DNA from: Paramecium pentaurelia
Lineage: Eukaryota; Ciliophora; Oligohymenophorea; Peniculida; Parameciidae
NCBI GenBank assembly: GCA_905183005.1
Contig: CAJJDO010000119.1
Span: 186,001 to 250,000 of the forward strand
Direction of reading: 5' to 3'
Length of the DNA: 64,000 nt
Positions 1 through 11,116 of the stretch are shown here, one piece after another (the stretch's first letter is position 1; each line of letters opens with the position of its first letter). Under the pieces are notes generated by a model that saw nothing but the letters and a program-made list of their open reading frames with translations, was not told where the DNA came from and made no database searches. A program made the position numbers and the translations under genes.

Positions 1-1
1 A

Positions 2-3000
2 ATCCTATTAACAACACTCTTTTCAATTTTGATTATTTTGTTACTTTCTGAATATTGGGCAAATCAAGGAGCAAATAGTTTAGCCTAACAACAATACATT
101 TATTAAACATGTACAACTAATTTATGCAGCTAGCATTAACCACATTATTGGGAAATTCTTAATAATCTATATTTTAAACTATTTCCACAATTAGAACATA
201 GATTATACATTCTTTTTGGACTCAATAATAGGAGTCTTAATATTTAGATTTGTAATCACTTTAAGTACCTTAAGTAATTCCACTCTCAATATCATCTTAA
301 TTTATAACTAATTTTGATAAAAATACAAACTAATGTTTATATTGTATAGGATGGGGAATAGTTGATATCAATAATTTAATGACCTTCAATTAGTAATTGT
401 CAGATTTAAGTATAGAATAATATTCATAATTGTAATAAATTGTTTAAACCTTTCAAATTTTACAAATTCTTTATAATAGTAATTTCTAATTGAATTATAT
501 TTACTATCATTTTACAAATTAAATGTTTGTTTAATATCCATTTGTTGAAAAAGATAATCTCTATTATAAATCACCCTTACAGTATATGAAAAATACATTC
601 AATCAATCAAATATGCATACTGCATTCTTAATTCAACCAACTTCTGAAACTGAATTGGAAAGTTGTGTTGCACTTTTAGGGAATGATAATAATTTTATGG
701 GAATTATTTGTTTAAGAATTAATGCATTAGGTTAATAAGTGTTTCTTAATAATCTTTATTAAAATATTGATTATTAAGGTGAAATTTATTCATTTTTTTG
801 TAATTAGAATTTAAATATTTTTACAACTAATACTGTTATTTAATATGTAAATGGATCTATTGTATAAAATTATGAATTTCCAAATTTGATGGATGTAGTA
901 TTTAATAATTCATATTCAAATTCAACTTAATTTCTACAATTATTTTATGATATCATTTATCCAAATTAAGATGCTCAATATATTTAATTAGTAAGTTCAG
1001 TCAAATCTAATGTTTCTACAATGAAATAAATATTGTAAAATGAATAAGAAACATTTATTAATAATTCAGTAAATCCTTTATTTTAATTAAGTAGCATATT
1101 AATACAATATGATATTAATTATTATTAAAAATTTCTAGATTTTGTAATTTATTATTAATTATTATTTATAGTTTTCAAGTGGAATATAAAATGAAACATT
1201 TGTGAATATTATGACTATTGCAATACCTTTAGCAGTAATCATGTGTGTCATAGCCTGGTACATTTCTTATCGGATTATATAGAGTGTTTCAAAACCTATA
1301 AATGATTTGACTCATAAACTTGAATTGGTATGTATGATGATTTAAATTAAAAGATTGCTTAAGATACATTAGCAATCTAAATTTATTCAAATTTTAGATA
1401 AAGTTCCTTAGAAGTCAATCTTCTTTATGATGCCTTAGATTAATTAGTAACTGTATTGAATTTCTCAAATGATCGATACTTTGAAGGAGATGATACATCA
1501 TTATTGATTAAATATGCTCAAGGGAAAGCATTGTTCTAAAAGATGAAAAGCAACAAGGGTATGGGTATGATCTTAAATAATATTGGTAATATTCATAGAA
1601 GATAACAAAGATATTTAGAAGCAATATAATGTTATAGAGAATCTATTGCATTATGTGAAGATGATTTAAAAGTATAAATATAGAATATATAGATGCTCTT
1701 AGGGGATATAAAATTACTTGAAGTAAAACGATTACAAAAGGGTATTAGTATAGATATTTCTGGTGAATCTAGATTTTCATAATCTGGTAGTAAAAGAGTT
1801 TCAATGATAGAGAGAGAAATTCAGACATCTCAATTAGAAGATATCTATTCAAGTAGGAATTTTTCATTAGCTAATGTACTCATGTAATAAAAATAATATA
1901 ACATAGTGAATATGCAGATAATAATTAAAATTTGAGTATTGAAGAGAAGAAATAATTGTATAAGGAGAGTTTGGAATGTTTAAATATTACATTATCTCTT
2001 GATCAAAAAGATAATAAAGGTTTACTATACAGATAAATTATAAGTCATATTTTATAATGCAAAGTATTACTAAATTTAGAGGATTCAAATTCTGCATTAG
2101 CTGAGATATCAAATGCTGAATAATTATCAGATAAATATGAAAATTCATATGACAGATCTGATGCTTAAGTTAATGATTCTTTTCCAATTCCTCCAGGTAT
2201 TTTGAAATAGAGGATCTTATATGAAAAAGGATTATTTATTAAGAGATATGATAGTATTAAAAAGGCAGCATTTATATTTACTGAATGTTTAGAAACTAGT
2301 AAGTTTTATGATCCAGAAATTAGAATTAATTGTTTAAAATAATTAAAGGAAATATTCTAATCATAAAATCTACTTTATAAAGTACCAAAGATAGAGTAAT
2401 TGTTAGAATTAAATGAGATCAAGAAAAATAATGATATTGTATTTGTAATTGATCATTCTGGTTCAATGGAAAATATTAAGAAAGAATTAGCAATTAAGTA
2501 TTTAAATTATATTCTATTAATAGTGGCATACTCAAAATATTTGATAATTATCTTTAGGATTAAGACAGAATCAGTTATATGCGTTTCAATCAAAATATAG
2601 AGGTTATTTTTGATTTAACTTATAAATCAGAAAATACAGCATATTTGAGAAGTGCTATTGAAAGATCTAAAAACATAAAGGCTGAAGGAATGACTGCTAT
2701 GTTATCAGCTGTAGTGCATGCTTATTCTATTCATGAAAAAGCCGTAAAAAAGGATAATCAATAATGGATAGTAGTATTATGTGATGGAGAAGATAATTTG
2801 AGTAATATCACATATGAGAGAATGAAAAAATTTACAAGTAAAAGACCTTAGATTTCATTAATTGTTATCGGCATAGGTTTAAGTTTGAAGCCTGATTGTC
2901 TAGATGAATTATATGACTTATGTAGACTTAGTTAGAAAGGGTTCTTAATTGAATCTGTATATAGTGAAGATCTAGATATTGCATTTTAATCAATTAGTAA

Positions 3001-3046
3001 TCTTATCTTTGGAACTTCCAGCATTTATGATGAGAGATTGAATTGA
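2..3046 (+). CDS. Membrane sensor-like protein: extracellular domain, HAMP-like segment, TPR and vWA domain (5' partial)
   Basis: The frame is open from base 2, so the start codon lies just outside the window. The visible N-terminus is a membrane helix (LLTTLFSILIILLLSEYWA), followed by roughly 370 residues that should be extracellular. A second helix (nt ~1213-1275, AIPLAVIMCVIAWYISY) is followed directly by SKPINDLTHKLEL, which resembles a HAMP linker. Next comes a TPR-like stretch (nt ~1560-1670, NNIGNIHRRQQRYLEAIQCY). At nt ~2440 a von Willebrand A domain begins, with an intact metal-ion (MIDAS) motif DHSGS and later GMTAM and CDGEDN. Several ~28-nt introns are needed, one near nt 1144-1171. 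It ends in a single TGA. The two-helix-plus-HAMP layout is that of Cache-type chemosensors; the ligand and the role of the vWA domain are unknown. Domain calls are by eye. Confidence 0.8.
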
Positions 3047-3922
3047 TCAATTTTAATATAATTATTATAATATAATTATAAGCTATTAATATTTATTATC
3101 TTTGATATTAATGAAAGAAATAGTCACCTTAAAATAATACTTAAAACAATTTCAATTATATTTACTTCATTATTATACCTTTGTATTTATGTACTATTAA
3201 TTGGGTATTAATCTTTCCCAACTAAGGTAGAGTGCTTTAATTAATTAATACCAATATTTGTGAATTCATCTAACAATTTTAAAATCTTTTATATATTTTT
3301 ATTATAATATAAAACTTGGTGTTCTATAGAGAATAATATCAATCACTCTATTTAACCTTATACTAATAAGGGTAACTTAATCACTCTAATTTAATCCACA
3401 TTATGGAATAATTAGGCATCTTACTATTGTAATTAATGATTTGACTTTCCCATCCTATAATTTCACTATTAATAATAAAATTTAAATTTAATTGTAACTA
3501 TATTACCAAAAAGGACTTGTACAAGTAATAAATCGTAATATTGCCAATAATTAAATTAGGGTTTGTGTACTTAAAAATCTTCTAAAATTGTCAACTTATT
3601 TAATACAATTTTGAAGGGATTAAATTTTATTTAGATTTTAATTTTTCTAGAGAATTTTTATTGAAATATTTTATAATTTGATTAGTGTATTTTATCTGGA
3701 CAAGTCTATTATTTTAGAATTCAAAAAAAATTAGGTCAGTATCATTTATTGTTCTTTTGTTCTAAGAGAAAATTATAATAAAAGGATCTTTTAAGAGCCC
3801 ATTTTATAATGTACTTAGATTATGTACAATAATAGCTGAAATTAAATCTTTTTTAAATGAGTCTAAGTATTTTTTGTGTTAAGGCAAGTTACTACAAAAA
3901 TGTTATATGATGGTTAACAAAA
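3047..3922. other. AT-rich intergenic stretch, no gene recognised
   Basis: About 0.88 kb between two plus-strand genes. No frame combines a plausible start, amino-acid composition and TGA end. There is a loose direct repeat around AATCACTCTATTTAA (near 3342) and AATCACTCTAATTTAA (near 3380). Nothing else stands out. Confidence 0.6.
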
Positions 3923-4616
3923 ATGGCTGCTAGAGTAGTGGGGGAAGAAAGATGGGATTCTATGAGAATGGTTAGAAGAATCTATGGAAATAAATTTTAT
4001 TATGCAAGATAATAAGTCTTATTTGATATATTTTATGATTGGCCAGCCTTTGCCAATATGATTGGTATATATCCTAAAGTATAATAATATCTATTATATA
4101 TAGATTGATACTTCTAATGGATTTCTTCATTGGTCAACATACGAAGCATATAGAGATTGGTAAGAACATACATTAAACTCAGATGTAACATTTAATTAAT
4201 ACATAGGGTGCCTTTGCTATGTGGATTTACTTAATGTGTGGGATTTATATTGGTCATTTTGTGTATTCATATATGGTTCCTTATTATTGGACGTATCTTG
4301 TTCTGACAATAAAATAGGAATCTATTCCCAGAAAAAATGAGGAATTTGTAAGATTAAGAATGAAGGATGCCATAGCTTCAACAGTTTAAGAAGAATTGTT
4401 TGGAAATCAATTTGCAGAATTTGGTTGGGCTCCTCATGATTTCCATTATAATAGACGTAGATGCATGGCTGGTTATAGTCATCCAGATGATCCACGTACT
4501 ATGCATATGGGCAGTTTTAAAAGTAATTTATTTTTGAATATTCTATAGGAAAACATAAGTATAAGGAACACTATATTAAGAGAGTAGGATAACAAAGTAG
4601 AATGGCTGATTTATGA
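3923..4616 (+). CDS. Ciliate protein of unknown function, one membrane segment, possibly mitochondrial
   Basis: The reading begins MAARVVGEERWDSMRMVRR, a basic amphipathic start compatible with a mitochondrial leader, although none was proven. The middle holds one membrane segment (AMWIYLMCGIYIGHF) and then an aromatic-rich SYMVPYYWTYLVL. The C-terminus is basic (KRKHKYKEHYIKRV...RMADL). Three introns restore one frame: about 40 nt near 4079, exactly 22 nt at 4185-4206 (it removes a frame break after Asp) and about 28 nt near 4522. The residues HDFHYNRRRCMAGYSHPDD look conserved but I do not recognise the family. The size and style fit the many ciliate-specific subunits of mitochondrial respiratory complexes; that is only a guess. 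Confidence 0.7.
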
Positions 4617-4805
4617 AAATATAAAAAAGACATTAATCATTTTTGTTTTTCTTAGTTTATTGTACAATTACAATAGTTAAGCATCTTATTGTATTTTTAA
4701 TAGGTTTTCTTTTATTGTAATTTATAAATAACAAAATTTTGATTCTGCTTAAGTTCTTTTAGAATTATAATTAAATATAAGCAAGAAATTATAAATTGCC
4801 ACGTT

Positions 4806-5697
4806 ATGGATATTGCAAGTTCTTAATACACAGACATTACTCAAAAATTTCTATCTAAAGTACACATTAAACTTGTTGCAATCAAAAGAGAATAACCAAA
4901 TTGTATTAAGGATCTTTATTTTAATTAGAATTTCTACTTACAGCCAAACTTGCCAAGGAGAAAGTAGATACAGCAAATGAAAGACTCTAAGAATTTCATA
5001 CTAGTATAAATTGATCTTATTATTTAAGCATCTCAATCTACAGGGCTCTTTAATGATTAAGACTATAAATTGAATACACTACTATCTTAAGTTAAAGATG
5101 ATATTAGTTAAATACATATACATCTAAATCAACTAAAAACATAATTGAATAATGATTTACATTAATCAATTTTTGATTTTGTTTAACAAAAAGCTTTAAA
5201 AACATCTGATTAATTTAAAAAGGTATTTGATTTATACATTAAAATTATAGTTGTTATAGAGTCATACATAAAGAATCAAATAATAGGAAGAAAAAAGGAA
5301 TAGATTGAATGGAGAAAGGGATAGAGTAATTAAGAGAGTAGGATTTAATCAAAAATACTAAAAATTAAATGAGACTGAAGAAGAAACTAATCATTAAACA
5401 ATATAAATGTTTGAATAAAAGTAGAATGAGGAAAAATTGGTATCCATGTAGAAGATAGAGTCTATGTTAAATGATATTGCTGGAGTATTTCAAAGAGTTG
5501 GAACAATGGTTAGACTATAAGAAACTATGATTGAAAGAATAGATAAATACACAGATGAGGCATAAGTGAATGTTAGCAAAGGACGTAAAGAATTATAAGA
5601 ATCACATAAAAGAATAAGTTCTAATAGAGGGTTAATCCTAAAGGTTTTTTTAATATTGTTTATTTTTGCTTTTATCTACATTGTATTTGTTTTATGA
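4806..5697 (+). CDS. Syntaxin-type Qa-SNARE
   Basis: The C-terminal third is a classic SNARE helix (VFQRVGTMVRLQETMIERID) with the central glutamine in RLQETM. A short linker (KELQESHKRISSNRG) and one tail-anchor helix (LILKVFLILFIFAFIYIVFVL) follow, ending at TGA. The N-terminal part (about residues 20-180) is helical and Gln/Lys-rich, as in the syntaxin Habc domain. At least three introns are required: one near nt 4899, one of 25 nt near 5004 (it hides an in-frame TGA) and one of 28 nt near 5222. The protein should sit in an endomembrane and pair with other SNAREs for vesicle fusion. Which compartment cannot be told; the sequence fits late-Golgi, endosomal or plasma-membrane syntaxins equally well. 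Confidence 0.88.
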
Positions 5698-6587
5698 ACT
5701 AAATACATTAAATTGAGTATACTAATAAATATAATTATAAAAAATAATCACTTTTATCTTTTAACTTGAACAATGTTAAAATAAATATAACTATAAAATG
5801 ATTTTAATATTTAAAAATGATATTACAAATCAATTTGCTTATTTTCAAAGAATTTTGGAATTATGAATACTTTGCAACATATTGATCTTTTTAATTTAAA
5901 TTCAACTACTAATTATTAAAAATTCTTATCAAGATTGATATCATTGTAATACAATTTAATAACTTTATAGTGAGGTTATAATATTAAAATAGATGTTTTC
6001 AGTTTATATTGTAAAATATGAATTTATATATATAAAAAATGAGTATATATTAAAAAAATTTATTTATGAACTCTCTTATTTGATTTATTAAATATTGTCA
6101 ACTAAGTTGTATGATGTTACTTAGTGTTTATGGGACTATTTCTTAAAGACGCATTTCATTTTAATCGTCATTGTTGAAGAAACATAAAAATATTGTTAGA
6201 TACATATAATCTATAAGACATAAGATTTAATAAAATAATGATGTTTGGAAAAGGAAATAAGGAATATTATTAAAATAGAGATTAGAAAAAAGAATAGAAA
6301 TTTATGTGGAAAAGTAAAGTAATAAAAAAATGATGATTGGATTATTAATAAAATAAAAAAAATAATTAAATCAATTGAGTTATGAATTTTATAAATTATA
6401 TTGATGTTGTGTGAACAGTTGAAATGAGGTGATGAATCATACTTTGATTTATTTAGTTTTGGTTTAAAATATTTGCTAATATTAAATCTTTAAATTTAAT
6501 GAGGTAGGTTGATTCAACTATACCACTTTAGAAATCAGAAATTTGGGATATAGAATTACAAAAAGTATAAATTGTATATTATATTAG
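5698..6587. other. AT-rich intergenic stretch, no convincing gene
   Basis: About 0.9 kb between the syntaxin and the Enhancer-of-polycomb-like gene. A 31-codon open stretch starts at ATG near 6241 (MFGKGNKEYYQ...) and ends at TGA near 6333. It has ordinary composition for this DNA and no partner exon, so I do not call it. Confidence 0.5.
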
Positions 6588-7889
6588 ATGACTGTTATTT
6601 AGAAATAGATAGAAATTCCAAAATACATGATTATTGAAAGTGTTGCTTAAAGAATTCATTAAATTCCTCTAAACTATATTCATACAAATATAGTTTATCC
6701 TGATGAGAATGAATATTCTTGTGATGAAGAAGATTGTATAGCTGGGATTGATTCAAATGCAATTTAATAATTGGATATTAGGAATAACCTATCAAATACT
6801 AGGAACTATGTGCGACAATATGAATTACTAAATTCTTTGAATTATTCTGCTGATTATTATAATGAAAAGGTTCAAAGATTACAAAGACCCTTATTAAGAG
6901 TATTTATGAGAGCTTAAGAAGATGAGTAAAATATCATTTTTTTATTGATCATTAGTTGTCGTTTCAATGTTGCTTTTCATCCCAGTAAGACCTACAAATA
7001 AAAAAGATTGAAACGACTCAACATATAGCTACCTGAATTTGATATTTCTAGATAAATCATCTACAATGAAAATCTCATTTCTCTTCATCTCATTTAATAA
7101 ATTAAGCAGCGTGAACTATTAAAATTAAAACTAATTAAATAAGAAGAAAAACAATTTATTAGTAATTTCAGTAGTTGTTCAGAAATATTCAATACTCTTA
7201 AAGATTTGCGAATTGCTTTGAAAGAAGAAGAACCTACTGAAATTAAAGATAATAGATCAAAAATCTTTGATTCTTGTTAAATTAATGAATGTGCTTATTA
7301 ATTCAATATTCCAATGATCTCTTTACCTGTTATAGAGTTTATGGATGAATAATATTAATCAATAAAAGAAAAACAAATAATATGGCCTAAAAATCCAAGT
7401 GTACTCTCAGATTGGAATATTAATAATTATACTAAAATTGGGGTATTTTAATATAATAAATAACTAATATATACTACGAATGATCGTACTTTATTTATAT
7501 AGGATAGAACTAAAAAGAACAAAAAAAAAATTAAATTGATGCTTGTTGATCGTAATCGAGCCTCAGTATTTGATGGTATAAGGGCTGATTATGATCATTA
7601 TTATTCTCATTATTAGAAATAATAATCAAAGATTGAATAATTTATAGATTTATAAAAAAAAGAGATCCATAAATTTAAATAAGATTAAGTTAAAAAAGAA
7701 TTAATTATGAAAATGCAATAAAAAAAGGAGGAAGAAAAATAACTTTTAAAAATTAGATTAAAATTAAATTATTCTGAAGAACCAAAGATAATTAAAACAG
7801 TAAAAATTAAACATTCAGATAATCTAGTATTTAGATTAGTTAAAGATAATAATGCTGATGATAATAACTGTTAGATTATCTTAAAATGA
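6588..7889 (+). CDS. Enhancer-of-polycomb-like protein (putative NuA4 acetyltransferase subunit)
   Basis: Two areas point to the EPC/EPL1 family. Near the N-terminus are PKYMIIESVAQRIHQIPLNY and a DYY element followed by a stretch rich in Lys, Arg and Leu (IKQRELLKLKLIKQEEKQF), which resembles the conserved basic helix. Near nt 7540-7615, LMLVDRNRASVFDG...ADYDHYYSHY resembles the GRVLLDRAHSDYDSVFHHLD block of animal EPC1. EPC proteins scaffold the catalytic module of NuA4/TIP60 histone acetyltransferase in the nucleus. One 30-nt intron near 6929-6958 joins the exons. The C-terminus is a lysine-rich coiled region. The match is from memory and partial, so a divergent nuclear protein of another kind remains possible. 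Confidence 0.55.
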
Positions 7890-7990
7890 TAATTAATTAA
7901 TTAATTTTATTACAATTTGTTATTTATTTATATAATGTTAATACTCTTTTTGTTTTTAATTTAAAATAAAGATTTAAATTATTTATTATT

Positions 7991-8408
7991 ATGGCAGAAG
8001 TCGAATAATTATCTGAAGAACTCACTACTTTAAAGAGAGTCGTTTAAACATCATTGCATAGAGGTTAATTATCAAAGGGTGTACATGAAGTATGCAAAGC
8101 CATTGAAAGCAAATAAGTTTGAATTATCATGCTATGCATTATAGGCTAAGTTTGTTGTTTTGGCTGATGATTGCAATGAAGAATCCTATAAAAAATTAGT
8201 TGTTGCTTTGGCTAAATAATTCTAAATTCCTGTTTGGAAAGTAGAAAAAGGTGCCTTACTAGGTGAATGGATTGGAATTTCTAAGTTTTTGACAAAAACT
8301 AAGAAAATCAAATCAAGAAAATGCTCATCTGTTGCTGTTAGAGATTTTGCAATCGAAGTAAGTGAAGCTGAAAAACAATTTGTAGAAGATAAAATCAAAG
8401 GATTGTGA
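7991..8408 (+). CDS. RPS12: 40S ribosomal protein eS12
   Basis: The spliced product is 129 residues, the usual size for eS12 (about 130). It follows the family order: an acidic N-terminus (MAEVEQLSEELTTLKR), GQLSKGVHEVCKAIES, FVVLADDCNEESYKKLV, then KGALLGEWIGISK and SSVAVRDFA. A single 28-nt intron at 8117-8144 falls inside the conserved Lys-Gln/Ala-Lys junction; without it the frame meets TGA at once. eS12 lies on the beak of the small ribosomal subunit. The gene is one of the shortest and most GC-rich here, which fits high expression. The ATG at 7991 is the only start that keeps the family N-terminus. Confidence 0.95.
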
Positions 8409-8574
8409 AAATATTTATCTGTACAACATATAAAATGTATAATAATAGATAATAACAATCGAATACTCCTTTATATCTATAGATAAACAACTTGATAAAT
8501 AACAATAAATAATAACTTCATTAATATAAGAAAACATACTCTACATTATTTATTTTTATTAATGAATAATATTT

Positions 8575-9354
8575 TCAGAATAAAACACCTTTCTCTTAGA
8601 TATTAAGTGGTCTAGCTGAATTTGGATTTGTATATCTTCTAATGAAATCTTACAAAATCAATTCAGAATCTTTAAAATCTGTTGCAGCATGATCATTAGC
8701 TTATCTATGAACTCTGCATAAGGTTTCTTTATAATCTTCATACCACCAGACAAATCTCTTAATATCTATAAATTTAATCTAATATATTCATATACCTTCA
8801 TGTTCTAATAAGAATTCATTTTCCTTTACTAATTCCTAAGCTCTTAATTAAACATATTCATCAAACAAATTTACTTTTGTTAATTCAGATTTATATTCAA
8901 AGTATATTTTTCCAAATATCACACATTAAACCACTGGAAACAAATATCTAAATGTTCTAAATCTTATGTTTTATGTAATAACATTATAATTATAGGCATA
9001 AAGGAACTATCATAATATTAATTACATGTCTATACTAAATTAATTCCAAAAGCTACAGCCTAATAGCCAAACTTATTATATTCAATCACTGGATAGGTCA
9101 TATCATCTTCCCATTCAGCTAAAGGAGAAATAACACTATAAATATACGATCTTAAGAACTCAAGCAAAAAGCATTGAATGGAATTTTTGGCTAAGTCCAA
9201 CCAGCAGTTTCTATCAACTCAACCATCTTCTTAATTGATCTATATCTCTTCAAACGAGCTTCTCTGTAATAATATTTATCATTTCAAACCTGAAGGGAGG
9301 AAGATTTTAGTTTCTCAATCCTAGTAAACTGATGATTGTGAAATAATTATCCAT
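8575..9354 (-). CDS. Unknown ciliate protein with five short exons
   Basis: Read on the minus strand it begins MDNYFTIISLLGLRNQNLPP and ends RPLNIQEKGVLF with TGA. At least four introns of about 19-30 nt are needed; those of 26 and 29 nt (near 9270 and 9120) both remove in-frame stops. Recognisable blocks are KKMVELIETAGWTQPKIPF, DPEWEDDMTYPVIEYNKFGY and IKRFVWWYEDYKETLCRVH. There is a mildly hydrophobic patch (YLFPVVQCVIFG) but no clear signal peptide. Aromatic-rich, charged proteins of this length are common among ciliate-specific mitochondrial subunits, but I cannot assign it. It is convergent with RPS12, 166 bp apart. Confidence 0.65.
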
Positions 9355-9996
9355 TTAATTAATTATTGAAAATTAAGATAAAATTTATTCATTTTTTTAC
9401 AACAAATATATTCCAACACAGTAATACTTGTATTCTTAATTGGAATATATATATAATATGATAGGATATACAAAAATAAGTTTATTCAATTATGGTTTAT
9501 AATAAACTTCTAATTTAAATATATCTTCTATTTTTTTTCTATAAATTATATATAATATAAGCAATACTCACTTAATAAATACCTTTATTCTTGAATCACA
9601 TCAAAAAATTATAATTACTTTTAAATTATATTATATTATTTCTGTCGAATTACTTTAAAATAATTTGTATTTAATTTCAACATTAATTTTTATATAGATA
9701 ATATTATCTATTAATTTATTTCTTCATTAAATAAGCTAACAGCAATATATAAATATACCTTACAATTATTTTTTTATTAAAGAAAATTATTTTAATTTTT
9801 ATAAGATATATTGCACATATAAACTTATTTAAATTAGTTCATTCCCTACAAAACCATCTTAATTATTCAGTAAAGTAGTGGTTTTTTAATAATTTTCAGA
9901 AATTAACATAAATTTATATAAATTTTTGATTTTCGGTTTTTAAATAATATAAAGTATAGTAAAGCTCTAAACAATGTTGAACGGAAAATTTAATAA
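9355..9996. other. AT-rich intergenic stretch (divergent promoters)
   Basis: About 0.64 kb between two divergently transcribed genes, so it should carry both promoters. Base composition is extreme, with many T and A runs. No gene, RNA or repeat was recognised. Confidence 0.6.
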
Positions 9997-11052
9997 ATGA
10001 TATAAAAATTAAGGGAAATCTTTAAATAAGATTCTGAATTCATTCGATTTTTAAAGAGAAGTAGTCTCTCTAAAGACAATTAAGTTTATGATTAAGAAGA
10101 CATAGAGTTCCTATTTTAATACATGATTAAGGAAAGAAATTTAAGGGATTTTTTTGAGTTTTATTCTAACTTCGAGATGTAGACCTATAATACTAAAATG
10201 AAAATGCTGATTATCACTCATTAATTTATTCATTCAAATGAAGAATTCTCTAAATTATTTACTACTTTACGATTAAAAAGTTTTTGCTTACTCAAACACA
10301 ACCATAGAAATTATGAAACTTGGCTACTCTTTAATATATAAATTCCATTTTTATCTTACTTATAAAAATTGGCCATCAGCTTCAAAAACATTAAAAGTTA
10401 CAAAACCTGCATTTTTAGAAAATAGCAATATTCGAAGTATATAATTCATATAAATATCTCTTTAGCATAATGATAGATAGTTTTAAAATAATAAATATTG
10501 TAAATATGGGTCTTTCTCTTGTTCCGAATTTAAAGACAGCATTAATTAATTATCCATATGATATATTATTATAAAGATTAACGTTTAATATTTATTAAGA
10601 ACTTCAAGGATATTAAAAGAATTTAATAAATTCAATGATTATAATATTAATTGATAAGTCTAAGAATTAGAATGTTGAGTTGTATGAACTCTTAAGAGAA
10701 GTATTAAAATTATATATAGTAGATTAAAGTAATTGAATAGAAAATGATATTTTATCATTCATTTCGTAATCTATATGACCAAAAAGAAAGTCTTCTGGCT
10801 CCTTTATAGATCTAAAAGTATCTTCAGAATTATAAATCTCCAATTTAGGAATATACTTGTAAGGTTGAAGCAAAAAAAGAATATCTTTAAAGATCATCTA
10901 GGACAAGATAATCAACAAATGGAGAAACAATAACACCAAAAAGTTAAAGAATGTTAAATTATTTTGAACATTAATATTCATCTTAAAAATATTTAAAAAG
11001 TGAAGAAATAGTAATATAAGAAGAATCAGAAATATAGATAGATTAAATATGA
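9997..11052 (+). CDS. ANTH-domain protein (AP180/CALM-like clathrin adaptor)
   Basis: Residues ~20-280 match the layout of the ANTH helical solenoid. DQEDIEFLFQYMIKE is followed by MKMLIITHQFIHSNEEF, the counterpart of the family's 'LITTHHLM...GNERF', and then by IPFLSYLQKLAISFKNIK, the counterpart of 'YLNEKAVSYRQV'. Helices SLVPNLKTALINY and LYELLREVLKLYI follow. Two introns are needed: 29 nt near 10440, and 22 nt near 10719, which hides TGA. The C-terminus is Ser/Thr/Gln-rich and unstructured, as in AP180 where it binds clathrin and AP-2; I did not see an obvious clathrin box. Such proteins bind inositol phospholipids at the plasma membrane during endocytosis. The ATG at 9997 is in frame with the first ANTH helix. 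Confidence 0.75.
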
Positions 11053-11116
11053 ATATGCTTATTTTATATTTATATATATATATAAATTTAAAGAACTTAT
11101 AAATGATATAAATTAA

